NCBI GenBank assembly: GCA_028278525.1
Contig: JANQEE010000038.1
Coordinates: forward strand, 1 to 64,000
Direction: 5' to 3'
DNA: 64,000 bases
DNA from: Minwuiaceae bacterium
GTDB taxonomy: Bacteria > Pseudomonadota > Alphaproteobacteria > Minwuiales > Minwuiaceae
Shown piece after piece: positions 17,592 to 25,879 of the stretch; the first letter of the stretch is position 1, and each line of letters starts with the position of its first letter. The translations under genes were made by a program, and so were the position numbers. The notes under the pieces are model-generated. The model saw only the letters and a list, made by a program, of their open reading frames with translations. It was not told the origin of the DNA and made no database searches.

Positions 17592-18371
17592 TCAGAGCGC
17601 CCGTAAATCCATCTGGATCGGACCGTCGACCCGGCCATGAATAAACTGTGCGACGTACTCGTTGGCCGTCTCTTCTATCTCGGAAACCGATCCCACCCAG
17701 ATAATTTTGCCTTTATAGATCATCGCAATGCGATCGGCGATCTTGCGGGCAGAATCCATGTCGTGGGTAATCGTCAGGGCCGTCGCGCCGACCTCCTTGA
17801 CGCATTCGACGATCAGATCGTTGATCACCTCGCCCATGATCGGGTCAAGGCCGGTCGTCGGCTCGTCGAAAAAAATGATGTCGGGGTTGGTCGCGATGGC
17901 GCGCGCCAGACCCACGCGCTTGCGCATGCCGCCGGACAGTTCTGCCGGGCTCAGGTCGACAACTTCCGAGCCGAGCCCGACCTGGGCGAGCTTTTCCACG
18001 GCGATATCCCGGGCCGCGGGCCGCGCCATCCGTTGGCCGGCGATCAAGCCGAACGCGACATTTTCCCAAACCGGAATGCTGTCGAACAAGGCCGCGCCCT
18101 GAAACAGCATGCCGACCTTACTCAAGACCGCTTCACGGTCGCCCACGGACATGCCGACGGTTTCCTGCCCGTCGACCCGGATGCTGCCGCGGTCGGGCGT
18201 CAGGAGGCCGAGGATGCATTTCAGGGTCACCGATTTGCCGCTGCCGGAACCGCCGATGATCACGACGGATTCACCGGCGCCGATTTCGAGGTCGATGCCG
18301 TTCAGAACCTGCTTCGGCCCGAAATGCTTGTGCACGTCGGTGAGGGCGATCTTCGACGTGACGTCCATCAT
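17592..18371 (-). CDS. mlaF: ABC transporter ATP-binding protein, MlaF-like
   Basis: ATPase of the Mla phospholipid transport system that maintains outer-membrane asymmetry. 259 residues, Walker A GGSGSGKS, signature LSGGMRKRVGLARA, Walker B IIFFDEPTTGLDP and switch THDM. The start overlaps the mlaE stop (two tandem ATGs at 18371 and 18368). The matching substrate-binding subunit mlaD is not here but begins at 63727. Confidence 0.92.
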   Translation of the reverse strand: MMDVTSKIALTDVHKHFGPKQVLNGIDLEIGAGESVVIIGGSGSGKSVTLKCILGLLTPDRGSIRVDGQETVGMSVGDREAVLSKVGMLFQGAALFDSIPVWENVAFGLIAGQRMARPAARDIAVEKLAQVGLGSEVVDLSPAELSGGMRKRVGLARAIATNPDIIFFDEPTTGLDPIMGEVINDLIVECVKEVGATALTITHDMDSARKIADRIAMIYKGKIIWVGSVSEIEETANEYVAQFIHGRVDGPIQMDLRAL

Positions 18372-19147
18372 GCACCGAAGAAGATAGTGGTCACGATGTA
18401 GTTGGCCACGAGGATAAGGATCGATGCCGAGACAACGGCGTTGGTCGTCGCCCGCCCGACGCCCTGGGCGCCGCCGCGCGAGTTGAAGCCGTGATAGCAG
18501 CCCATCAGGGCGATCAGGAAACCGAACACGGCGGCCTTGACCAGACCGGACACGACATCCTCGGTCTGCACGAAGTCGATGGTGCGTTTCAGGTAGAGGC
18601 CGGGATTGAAGCCGAGCTTCTCGGTGCTGACGGCGTAGCCGCCGAAAACCCCGATGATATCGGCGACCAGCACCAGCAGCGGCAGCATCGTGGTGCCGGC
18701 GATCAGCCGCGGCGCGACCAGGTATTTCTGCGGATTGGTGGAGAGCGTCACCAGGGCGTCGATCTGTTCGGTCACGCGCATGGTGCCGATTTCGGCGGCC
18801 ATCGCAGCGCTGACGCGGCCGGCGACCATCAGGCCGCCGATAACCGGCCCGAGCTCGCGCGTGATGCCGATGACGACGATCAACGCCACAGCGCTTTCGG
18901 CGTTGAAGCGGGAGCTGCCGATATAGATCTGCAGCGCGAGGACGGCGCCGGTAAAGAACGCCGTCAAACCGATCACCGGCAACGAGTAGTAGCCGATGCT
19001 CAGCATCTGCCGGAGGATGTGGCGGAAGTACCAGGGCGGCGAGAAGCTATGCCGGACGCCGGATGCCGTGAAGATCGAGAGCCGGCCCGTTGCGCCGAAG
19101 AAGGCGAGAAAGACCCGGCCGATCAGCGCCAGAATGTTGAACTGCAT
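18368..19147 (-). CDS. mlaE: ABC transporter permease, MlaE-like
   Basis: Inner-membrane permease of 259 residues. Family features are GLTAFFTGAVLALQ, the conserved FGATGLV-like region, EIGTMRVTEQIDAL, and a C-terminal GCYHGFNSRGGAQGVGRATTNAVV. It follows alr by 3 bp and is translationally coupled to mlaF. Confidence 0.94.
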   Translation of the reverse strand: MQFNILALIGRVFLAFFGATGRLSIFTASGVRHSFSPPWYFRHILRQMLSIGYYSLPVIGLTAFFTGAVLALQIYIGSSRFNAESAVALIVVIGITRELGPVIGGLMVAGRVSAAMAAEIGTMRVTEQIDALVTLSTNPQKYLVAPRLIAGTTMLPLLVLVADIIGVFGGYAVSTEKLGFNPGLYLKRTIDFVQTEDVVSGLVKAAVFGFLIALMGCYHGFNSRGGAQGVGRATTNAVVSASILILVANYIVTTIFFGA

Positions 19148-19150
19148 CCG

Positions 19151-20251
19151 TTACCGCCCGCCGCGATAGACCCGGTGATAGCGATCACCGAGCGACGTCA
19201 AGATTTCGTAGGAGATGGTGCCGGCGTTGGCGGCAACGTCGTCTATCTCGGCCTGACCGCCGATCAACTCGACAAGCGTGCCCGGCGAACACCGCTCCGG
19301 CGGCAGAGCGGAAACATCGAGGGTTATCAGATCCATCGAAACGCGTCCCACTACGGGTACTTTCGTCCCGTCAATGTATGCACAGGCACGGCCCCCCAAG
19401 GCGCGCAGATAGCCGTCCGCATAACCTACTGGAACGACTGCGATTCGCCCTGGCCCCTCGATTTTGTGCGCCGCACCGTAGCCAACGGCCATAGGGCTGT
19501 CAACGCGATGGATCTGCAGGATTCGCCCGGCCAGACTGACGACTTCGCGCATCGGGTTGGGCGAACCCGGCGTCGGATTCCCGCCGTAAAGCGCGATGCC
19601 GGGGCGGACAAGATCGACGTGGAAATCCGAGCCGAGGAAAATGCCGGATGAATTGGCCAAACTCGCCGGCGCCGCCGGCAACATCTCCCGATACCGCTTA
19701 AAGCACTCAAGCTGCATCCGGTTCATGGGATCGTCGCGGTCTTCCGCACAGGCCAGATGGCTCATCCAGAAACGAAGGTCGACGCCATTCAGAAGGTCCG
19801 GTTGCTCCGCGAGGGTCACAACGTGCTCCTCGTCGAGGCCGAGCCGGATCATGCCCGTATTGATCTGTATCGCCGCCGGCCAGGCGGGGCCGGCACCCGC
19901 GGCGGCCGACCATGCGGCGATGTCCTCCAGCGAATTCAGCACCGGAAATACGCGGCGGTCATGGAGTTCCGCCTCGGTTCCGCGCGGGATGCCGTTCAAC
20001 ACGAAGATGTCCGCTTCGGGAAGCACGCGGCGGAGCGCGACCGCCTCGGCGGCATGGGCGACAAAGAAGGTCCGGCACCCGGCGGCGGCAAGCACCGGTG
20101 CGGCTTTCCCCGCGCCGATGCCATAGGCGTTGGCTTTCATGACGGCGGCGCATGCCGCCGGCGCCACGCGGTCTGCCAGACTGCGCCAGTTCTCCGCTAG
20201 CGCATCGAGATCGATTGTCAGATAGGCGCCGGCCAGGCGCTTGGAGACCAT
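19151..20251 (-). CDS. alr: Alanine racemase
   Basis: PLP enzyme that makes D-alanine for peptidoglycan. 366 residues. The PLP lysine is K39 (AVMKANAYGIG) and the second catalytic base is Y258 (AVGYGAAH). The SMDLITLDVS segment is also typical. It is 17 bp behind dnaB, a common alphaproteobacterial pairing. Confidence 0.96.
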   Translation of the reverse strand: MVSKRLAGAYLTIDLDALAENWRSLADRVAPAACAAVMKANAYGIGAGKAAPVLAAAGCRTFFVAHAAEAVALRRVLPEADIFVLNGIPRGTEAELHDRRVFPVLNSLEDIAAWSAAAGAGPAWPAAIQINTGMIRLGLDEEHVVTLAEQPDLLNGVDLRFWMSHLACAEDRDDPMNRMQLECFKRYREMLPAAPASLANSSGIFLGSDFHVDLVRPGIALYGGNPTPGSPNPMREVVSLAGRILQIHRVDSPMAVGYGAAHKIEGPGRIAVVPVGYADGYLRALGGRACAYIDGTKVPVVGRVSMDLITLDVSALPPERCSPGTLVELIGGQAEIDDVAANAGTISYEILTSLGDRYHRVYRGGR

Positions 20252-20268
20252 TGAAACGCCCCGGGCCG

Positions 20269-21759
20269 CTAGCGCATTTCGGGGATGTGGTCGGGCAATT
20301 CCAGATTGTGAAATGCTGTGTATTGCGGTTCGAACATCAGCCGGACGGTGCCGGTCGGCCCGTGCCGCTGCTTACCGACAATGACCTCCGCCGTGTTGGA
20401 GACTTTTTCCATCTCTTCTTTCCACTGTTCCCATTCCGGCGTGTCGTGCTGCGGCTCCCGACGCGCCAGATAATACTCCTCGCGGTAAACGAACATGACG
20501 ACGTCCGCGTCCTGCTCGATCGATCCGGACTCACGAAGGTCGGCAAGCTGCGGGCGCTTGTCGTCGCGCTGCTCCACCGCGCGCGACAACTGCGACAATG
20601 CGATGACGGGCACGTTGAGTTCCTTGGCGATCGCCTTCAGGCCCCGGGTGATCTCCGAAATCTCCTGCACCCGGTTGTCGACGCGCTGCATGCCGGAGGG
20701 GCGCATCAATTGGAGATAGTCGACGATGAGCAGGCCCAGATTGTGAGTGCGTTTCAGACGCCGGGCGCGCGTGCGCAGCTGGGAAATGCTGAGCGCAGGC
20801 GTGTCGTCGATGAACAGCGGCGTTTCATGCAGTTTGGTCACGGCGGGCATGACCTGGTTGGCGAATTCCTCGCTGTTGACCTCGCCGCGGCGCAACCGCT
20901 CGGAGCTGATCTCGCAGGCTTCCGACAGCAATCGGGTCGCAAGTTGTTCGGCCGACATTTCCAGGCTGAAGAACGCCGAAACCGCACCTTCGCCGCCAGG
21001 GCCGCTGTAATTCGCGGCGGCGCGGAAGGCCATGTTCGCAGCCAGAGCCGATTTACCCATGGCGGGACGTCCGGCGAGAATCAACAGGTCCGACGGATGA
21101 AGGCCGCCCAACTTGGTGTCCAGATCCCTGAGGCCGGTGCTGACCCCGACCAGACGGCCGTCGCGTTTGAAGGCCGCTTCGATCATCCGGGCGGACTCGG
21201 CGATCGCCGCGCTGAAAGGCCGGAAAGCATTTTCCTTCGTGCCTTCCTCGGCGAGATGATAGAGGGCCGCTTCCGCGTCCTCGATCTGTTCCGCGGCCGG
21301 ATCGTCGATACCCGAATCGTAGGCGCGGTTGACGACTTCCTCGCCGAGGGAGATCAGTTCACGCCGTTGCGCCAGGTCGAAAACGATCTTCCCGTAATTC
21401 TCCGCATTGATGATCGTCGTCGCGGCCGCGGCCAGGCCGGCCAGGTATTGCGGTCCGCCGACTTCCGCCAGGCTGTCGTCGGAAGCGAAGTGATTTTTCA
21501 GCGTTATCGGGTTGGCGATTTCGCCGCGTTCGATCACCAATATCGCCGCTTCGTAAATACGCGCATGCAACGGCTCGGCGAAATGCTCGGGCCGCAGAAA
21601 CTCCGAGACTTTGCTGGCGGCTTCGTTGTTGACGAGGATCGCGCCGAGCAGTTCCTGCTCCGCTTCCACGTTGTGCGGCGCGGACCGGTATTGCGCGTCG
21701 TCGGTTTCTCCGAACTCGGCTTCGGCCAGCGGGTCGGGATGAATCAGAGGGTCGCTCAT
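20269..21759 (-). CDS. dnaB: Replicative DNA helicase
   Basis: Hexameric 5'-3' helicase of the replication fork, 496 residues. N-terminal DnaB domain (PHNVEAEQELLGAILVNNEA), linker helix, then RecA-like domain with Walker A GRPAMGKS, Walker B LLIVDYLQLM and the arginine finger region at the C-terminus (GKQRHGPTGTV). No intein is present; the length is normal. First gene of the dnaB-alr-mlaE-mlaF-radA-cvpA-purF series. Confidence 0.97.
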   Translation of the reverse strand: MSDPLIHPDPLAEAEFGETDDAQYRSAPHNVEAEQELLGAILVNNEAASKVSEFLRPEHFAEPLHARIYEAAILVIERGEIANPITLKNHFASDDSLAEVGGPQYLAGLAAAATTIINAENYGKIVFDLAQRRELISLGEEVVNRAYDSGIDDPAAEQIEDAEAALYHLAEEGTKENAFRPFSAAIAESARMIEAAFKRDGRLVGVSTGLRDLDTKLGGLHPSDLLILAGRPAMGKSALAANMAFRAAANYSGPGGEGAVSAFFSLEMSAEQLATRLLSEACEISSERLRRGEVNSEEFANQVMPAVTKLHETPLFIDDTPALSISQLRTRARRLKRTHNLGLLIVDYLQLMRPSGMQRVDNRVQEISEITRGLKAIAKELNVPVIALSQLSRAVEQRDDKRPQLADLRESGSIEQDADVVMFVYREEYYLARREPQHDTPEWEQWKEEMEKVSNTAEVIVGKQRHGPTGTVRLMFEPQYTAFHNLELPDHIPEMR

Positions 21760-21870
21760 TGCCGAATGAAAATATCACGACACCCGCGCCATGGCGCGCA
21801 TTATCAATTCGGTCGGCAAAAATTCGTGGGGATAAATCCGGGACAGACTGTTAGCGAACGGGACGCCCAA

Positions 21871-23103
21871 TCATGCAGCGACGATATCGGCGTCGCCGTC
21901 CGTCGATCGCTGTTCCCACTTGCCGATGTAGTCACGCGTCATCGGCACCGCATCGATTTGCTTCGCCATCTGGAACTGAAACACGACCTGTCCGCCGTAC
22001 CGGAACGACGCTTCGCATCCCGCGAGGTAGAAGTCCCACATTCGGCAGAACCGTTCGTCGTAGATTCCCGCGATCTTGCGCCAGTTGCGGCGAAACCGCC
22101 GGCGCCATTCCTTCAGCGTTTCGGCGTAATGCAGGCGCAGGATTTCGACATCGGTCGTGTAGAGTTGGGCGCGTTCGATATGCGGCGTGACTTCGCTGAG
22201 CGCCGGCGTGTAACCCCCCGGGAAAATGTACTTCATGAGCCACGGGTTGGTGGCGCCGGGACCTTCCGACCGGCCGATGAAATGGATCAACGCGATGCCG
22301 TCCGGCGTCAGCAGGTCGCGCACCTTGTCGAAGAACGTCCGGTAGAAGCCGACGCCCACATGCTCGAACATGCCGACGGAGACTATGCGGTCGTACACGC
22401 CGATCTCCTGCCGGTAATCGCGGAGTTCGAAACGCAGGCGGTCGGACAGGCCAAGATCGACGGCGCGCTGATTGGACACCTTCAACTGTTCTTCCGAAAG
22501 CGTAATGCCGGTAACGTCGACGTCGGCCTGTTGCGCCAGATGGATGGCAAGGCCACCCCAGCCGGAGCCGATGTCGAGCACCTTCATGCCCGGTTCCAGC
22601 AACAGCTTGGCCGCCAGATGCCGTTTCTTTTGTTCCTGGGCCGTTTCCAGGCTGTCGCCGGTATCACGGTAATAGGCGCAGGAATATTGCCGATCCTCGT
22701 CGAGGAACAGGTCGTAGAGCTCATCTGACAGGTCGTAGTGGTGCGCAACGTTGTCCCGCGCGCGGCCAACCGGGTTGTATTGGGCGATCCGTCGGGTCAT
22801 CCGCCGCAGCCGGGCAAGCGCGTTTTGCAGCCAGTGCCCGTAGCCCCATCCCATGTTCAGCAAAGCAAGATTGAGGAAGTCCGAGAGGTCGCAGTCTTCG
22901 AACGTCAGCGTGCCTTCCATGTAGGCTTCGCCGACACTCAACCCCGGGTTCCAGAAGACCCGACGTGCCGTCGCATCGTCGTGAATACGGATCGTGGCCT
23001 CAGGTTGTCCACGACCAAAAACGTGACGGTCTCCCTTTGCGTCAATGACGGTCAAGGTTCCACGCGTCACGAGTTGCGTCAATAACCGCCGAAGCAGAAA
23101 CAT
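21871..23103 (-). CDS. cfa: Cyclopropane-fatty-acyl-phospholipid synthase family protein
   Basis: SAM-dependent methylene transfer to unsaturated phospholipid acyl chains. About 410 residues from ATG 23103, which follows GGGAG; the longer frame to 23178 lacks homology-like sequence. An N-terminal lipid-binding domain is followed by AHHYDLSDELYDLFLD, the SAM motif VLDIGSGWGGLA and the late motif GGYTPALSE, all typical of CFA synthases. It sits between rplI and dnaB, which are usually close neighbours, and has its own promoter-like sequence. Confidence 0.92.
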   Translation of the reverse strand: MFLLRRLLTQLVTRGTLTVIDAKGDRHVFGRGQPEATIRIHDDATARRVFWNPGLSVGEAYMEGTLTFEDCDLSDFLNLALLNMGWGYGHWLQNALARLRRMTRRIAQYNPVGRARDNVAHHYDLSDELYDLFLDEDRQYSCAYYRDTGDSLETAQEQKKRHLAAKLLLEPGMKVLDIGSGWGGLAIHLAQQADVDVTGITLSEEQLKVSNQRAVDLGLSDRLRFELRDYRQEIGVYDRIVSVGMFEHVGVGFYRTFFDKVRDLLTPDGIALIHFIGRSEGPGATNPWLMKYIFPGGYTPALSEVTPHIERAQLYTTDVEILRLHYAETLKEWRRRFRRNWRKIAGIYDERFCRMWDFYLAGCEASFRYGGQVVFQFQMAKQIDAVPMTRDYIGKWEQRSTDGDADIVAA

Positions 23104-23140
23104 GAGCGCCGCTCCCCACTGCCGTTGCCCCTGGCAGTTA

Positions 23141-23170
23141 ATAATAATAAGGGAACGGGGGCGCTTGCAA
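23141..23170 (-). promoter_or_regulatory. Candidate sigma70 promoter of cfa
   Basis: Minus strand: -35 TTGCAA (23170-23165), then TATTATTATTAA, giving a -10 TATTAT with an 18-bp spacer (or 15 bp for the first register). It lies about 40 bp upstream of ATG 23103. Confidence 0.45.
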
Positions 23171-23264
23171 ATAGCCAAAACTGCTACAAATACGGGCAGT
23201 TACGGCTAGATATTCTCGTCTGCGATATCGTTTTCAGATCGTCGTCCCGCCAGGGACGGCTCCG

Positions 23265-23915
23265 TTACGGCTTGTCGGCGGCCTCCGGGTCGTCCTCGGC
23301 GCCAGCGTCTTCCGCGGCGGCTTCGTCGGTCGTCTCGTCGGCACCGTCCTCGTCGCCGCCGGGCGCCAGGGCCGTATCCTCGAAGAACTCTTCCGCATCC
23401 GCGACCAGGTCTTCTTCCTGGTCCTCGGCGCGGATCGAGCGGCCGGCCGCCTGCGCTTCGGCTTCGTCCTGCGAGCGGGCGACGTTCGCCTTGACCGTAA
23501 TGTCGACTTCCGGGTGAAGCTGCACGCGCACCGGATGAATACCAAGGGCCTTGATGGGCCGGTCCAGGGCAATCTGACGCCGCTCGACCGTATAGCCCTC
23601 GGCCGATACGGCCTCGGCGATATCGCGCGCATTGACGGAACCGTAAAGCTGCCCCGCGTCGCTGGCCTGGCGGATCAGGATGACCGTCACGTCGGTCATC
23701 TTCGCGGCAAGCTGCTCCGCTTCCGCCCGGCGTTCCAGGTTGTGCGCCTCCAGTTGGGCCCGCTGGTTCTCGAAACGCTCCAGGTTGCTCTTCGTGGCCC
23801 GCAGCGCCTTTTCGCGCGGCAGCAGGAAATTGCGCGCGAAGCCGGGCTTGACGGTGACGACGTCACCCATCTGGCCCAGCTTTTCGACCCGCTCCATCAA
23901 AATGACCTTCATCAC
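23265..23915 (-). CDS. rplI: 50S ribosomal protein L9 with long acidic tail
   Basis: Ribosomal protein of the large subunit, 216 residues. The canonical N-terminal domain is visible (MKVILMERVEKLGQMGDVVTVKPGFARNFLLP spread over residues 1-32) and the C-terminal domain ends near residue 150. The remaining 55-65 residues are an extra tail rich in Asp, Glu and Ala, making the protein well longer than the usual ~150. Start overlaps the DUF2232 stop by 4 bp. Confidence 0.96.
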   Translation of the reverse strand: MMKVILMERVEKLGQMGDVVTVKPGFARNFLLPREKALRATKSNLERFENQRAQLEAHNLERRAEAEQLAAKMTDVTVILIRQASDAGQLYGSVNARDIAEAVSAEGYTVERRQIALDRPIKALGIHPVRVQLHPEVDITVKANVARSQDEAEAQAAGRSIRAEDQEEDLVADAEEFFEDTALAPGGDEDGADETTDEAAAEDAGAEDDPEAADKP

Positions 23916-24844
23916 TCGTCCTCCTCATTCGGGCCGGTCTGCGGAGCCAACCGCTGGCAGAACCTGGCCCAATATTCGATAAATCCCAAAAGAACAAACA
24001 GCGGCATCAGTATCGAGTACATGAATACCAGCATCGCGTAGGTGATGGTCAGCAACATCATCGGCGACCGCTGCCGGCCGGCGAGCGCATGCACCACCGC
24101 GAGTCCCTGCAGGAAAAGCGGCACGCTGACCACGAACAACACCATCACTCCGGCCTCACCGGCCTTGCCCGGCAGCATCGTCGCCAGCAAAGCCGCCGGG
24201 AACAGAAGCACCAGCGGCAACGGCAGCCGGATATCCCGCATCGCGGGCGACGGACGGAGGCTGCGGTTGAAACCGGACAGCAAACCCTGCGCCAGAGCCC
24301 CGTTGATCACGAATACGATCATCCACGACGCAGCGACCATTCCCGGCAGGAACCGCAGGACGGTGGCCGCGAACGCGGCGATATCGGCTTCGCCGGACGT
24401 ATTGAGCTGGCTGAACATCCCGGCCAGGAACTGCTGCATGGATTCCGCCATTTCCGGCCCGGACAACTGCACCATGAAGTACAGGCCCATGGCGATGCCG
24501 AAGCCGGTCAACCAGCACAGCAGCAGTCCCGCCGGATACCACTCGACCCCGTCGGGCCCCTGCCGGTTGAGCAGGGCCTGACGGACCAGAACCGAAACCG
24601 GCACCGCGAAAGCGCCGGCATAGGTCAGCATCCGACCCGGCCCGCCGACCAGCATCACCGCGGCGACCCCGGCGATGCCGGCCGCGAGCGCGCTCATCAA
24701 TCCCATTGACAGGCCGACGGCGAACAGCGGCAACAGAGCCAGAAAGGCAAGAATCATCGCACCGAACGGCCCGCCGAACGGCGCGGTGTGCATAACGCCG
24801 CTCAGCACGCCGGCGGCGGCGCCGATTATCAGATCCTTGCGCAT
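23912..24844 (-). CDS. DUF2232 family integral membrane protein
   Basis: A 310-residue protein with about eight hydrophobic helices (for example ILAFLALLPLFAVGLSMGLM, LPLVLLFPAALLATML, LLTITYAMLVFMYSILMPLFVLLGF), no catalytic motif recognised. Its position between rpsR and rplI is conserved in alphaproteobacteria and matches the DUF2232 family. I chose ATG 24844 over the TTG at 24859. A terminator-like hairpin precedes it, so its expression is probably lower than that of rpsR. Confidence 0.85.
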   Translation of the reverse strand: MRKDLIIGAAAGVLSGVMHTAPFGGPFGAMILAFLALLPLFAVGLSMGLMSALAAGIAGVAAVMLVGGPGRMLTYAGAFAVPVSVLVRQALLNRQGPDGVEWYPAGLLLCWLTGFGIAMGLYFMVQLSGPEMAESMQQFLAGMFSQLNTSGEADIAAFAATVLRFLPGMVAASWMIVFVINGALAQGLLSGFNRSLRPSPAMRDIRLPLPLVLLFPAALLATMLPGKAGEAGVMVLFVVSVPLFLQGLAVVHALAGRQRSPMMLLTITYAMLVFMYSILMPLFVLLGFIEYWARFCQRLAPQTGPNEEDE

Positions 24845-24857
24845 GGCGTTGTCGTCC

Positions 24858-24882
24858 AAAAACGGCCCGGCTATCCGGGCCG
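24858..24882 (-). terminator. Intrinsic terminator or attenuator between rpsR and DUF2232
   Basis: On the minus strand CGGCCCGG-ATAG-CCGGGCCG is followed at once by TTTTT. It begins 5 bp after the rpsR stop and ends 13 bp before ATG 24844, so it can limit read-through from the r-protein genes into the membrane-protein and L9 genes. Confidence 0.8.
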
Positions 24883-24887
24883 GCCGT

Positions 24888-25157
24888 CTATTTTACGACA
24901 TAGGGCAGCAGCGCCAGAAACCGGGCCCGTTTGATCGCGCGCGCCAATTCCCGCTGTTTCTTGGTCGAAACGGCGGTGATGCGGCTGGGGACGATCTTGC
25001 CACGCTCCGACACGAAACGCTGCATGAGCTTGACGTCCTTGTGGTCGATCTTCTGCGCGCCCGGACCCGAAAACGGACAGGTCTTGCGGCGGCGGAAAAA
25101 AGGGCGCCTGGCGCCGGCCATCGCCGGGCGAACAATGCCTCTGGATTGTTCAGCCAT
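24888..25157 (-). CDS. rpsR: 30S ribosomal protein S18
   Basis: Small-subunit protein of 89 residues; the core [15 protein letters not shown] and [21 protein letters not shown] is unmistakable. The start codon overlaps the rpsF stop by one base (TAATG), giving about 12 residues before the canonical MAGARRPFF start, which is an alternative internal ATG. S18 pairs with S6 in the ribosome. Confidence 0.96.
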   Translation of the reverse strand: MAEQSRGIVRPAMAGARRPFFRRRKTCPFSGPGAQKIDHKDVKLMQRFVSERGKIVPSRITAVSTKKQRELARAIKRARFLALLPYVVK

Positions 25158-25615
25158 TACTTCGCCTCCGTCTTCTGGGCCGCATCGCCGGCGGCGTTAC
25201 CGCCGCCACGCGGGCCCCGGTCCCGATCACCACGGTCGCGATCGCCGCCCGGCCTGTCGTCGCGGCGGCCGCGATGGCGCTCCTCGCGCGCATGGCGGGA
25301 CTGCATCTGAATGGACGGGCCTTCTTCGAGCTCGTCCACCTTGATGGTCAGATAGCGCAGCACGTCTTCGTTGATGCGCATGTTGCGTTCGAATTCCTGC
25401 ACCGCGCCGGCCGGGGCGTCCAGATTCATCAGGACGTAGTGGCCCTTGCGGTTCTTGTTCATGCGGTAGGCCATGTTGCGCAGGCCCCAATACTCGGTTT
25501 TGGTGACCTCACCGCCATTTTCACCGATGATCGCCGTCAGGCTTTCGGTGAGGGCATCGACCTGTTGGGACGAAATGTCCTGTCGCGCAATAAGCACGCT
25601 TTCATAATACGGCAT
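25157..25615 (-). CDS. rpsF: 30S ribosomal protein S6 with charged C-terminal tail
   Basis: 152 residues. The S6 fold covers about the first 100 ([22 protein letters not shown], split; [27 protein letters not shown] region). The tail after residue ~105 is rich in Arg, Asp and Gly with [14 protein letters not shown] repeats, longer than in E. coli S6 before glutamylation. AAGGAG lies 11 bp before the ATG. First gene of the r-protein operon. Confidence 0.96.
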   Translation of the reverse strand: MPYYESVLIARQDISSQQVDALTESLTAIIGENGGEVTKTEYWGLRNMAYRMNKNRKGHYVLMNLDAPAGAVQEFERNMRINEDVLRYLTIKVDELEEGPSIQMQSRHAREERHRGRRDDRPGGDRDRGDRDRGPRGGGNAAGDAAQKTEAK

Positions 25616-25644
25616 GTGTGATTTAGCTCCTTGGGTTGTCAGGC

Positions 25645-25680
25645 GTCCGCAGATGGGTTCCCAGGCCCAACCACTCGGAC
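25645..25680 (-). promoter_or_regulatory. Stem-loop in the rpsF leader, candidate S6:S18 binding element
   Basis: On the minus strand GTCCG pairs with CGGAC, enclosing an inner UGGG/CCCA stem with internal loops. It lies 30 bp upstream of the rpsF ATG. Leaders of rpsF in many bacteria carry a structured element with a CCG loop bound by the S6:S18 complex for feedback control. This hairpin has a suitable position and an internal CCG, but I have not matched it to the consensus. Confidence 0.35.
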
Positions 25681-25718
25681 TCCGTCAGCCGCGCTGCGGA
25701 GGGACGCCGAAGCCGCGC

Positions 25719-25746
25719 AATATACACAAAACGCCAAAGCCCGCAA
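25719..25746 (-). promoter_or_regulatory. Candidate promoter of the rpsF operon
   Basis: Minus strand: -35 TTGCGG (25746-25741), 16-bp spacer, -10 TATATT (25724-25719). This leaves a leader of about 95 bases that contains the stem-loop at 25645-25680. Confidence 0.45.
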
Positions 25747-25795
25747 GCGCTTGAACCCCCCTTTTAATCCCGGGTGGGCGGCTCTGCCGGTACGC

Positions 25796-25823
25796 TTGAC
25801 ACGGCCAAGCGACGCTCTATGAA
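25796..25823 (+). promoter_or_regulatory. Candidate sigma70 promoter of fabD
   Basis: Perfect -35 TTGACA (25796-25801), 16-bp spacer and -10 TATGAA (25818-25823), about 57 bp upstream of the fabD ATG. It is back-to-back with the rpsF promoter. Confidence 0.55.
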
Positions 25824-25879
25824 ATGATCCTACAAAGGGTGGAATCGCCCAACGCCAGCAACAGCTCGGAAATCCCAAC

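Noticed and set aside
20152-22728. An 858-codon plus-strand open frame across dnaB and cfa
   Set aside because: It is antisense to two well-supported genes and shows no protein family features.
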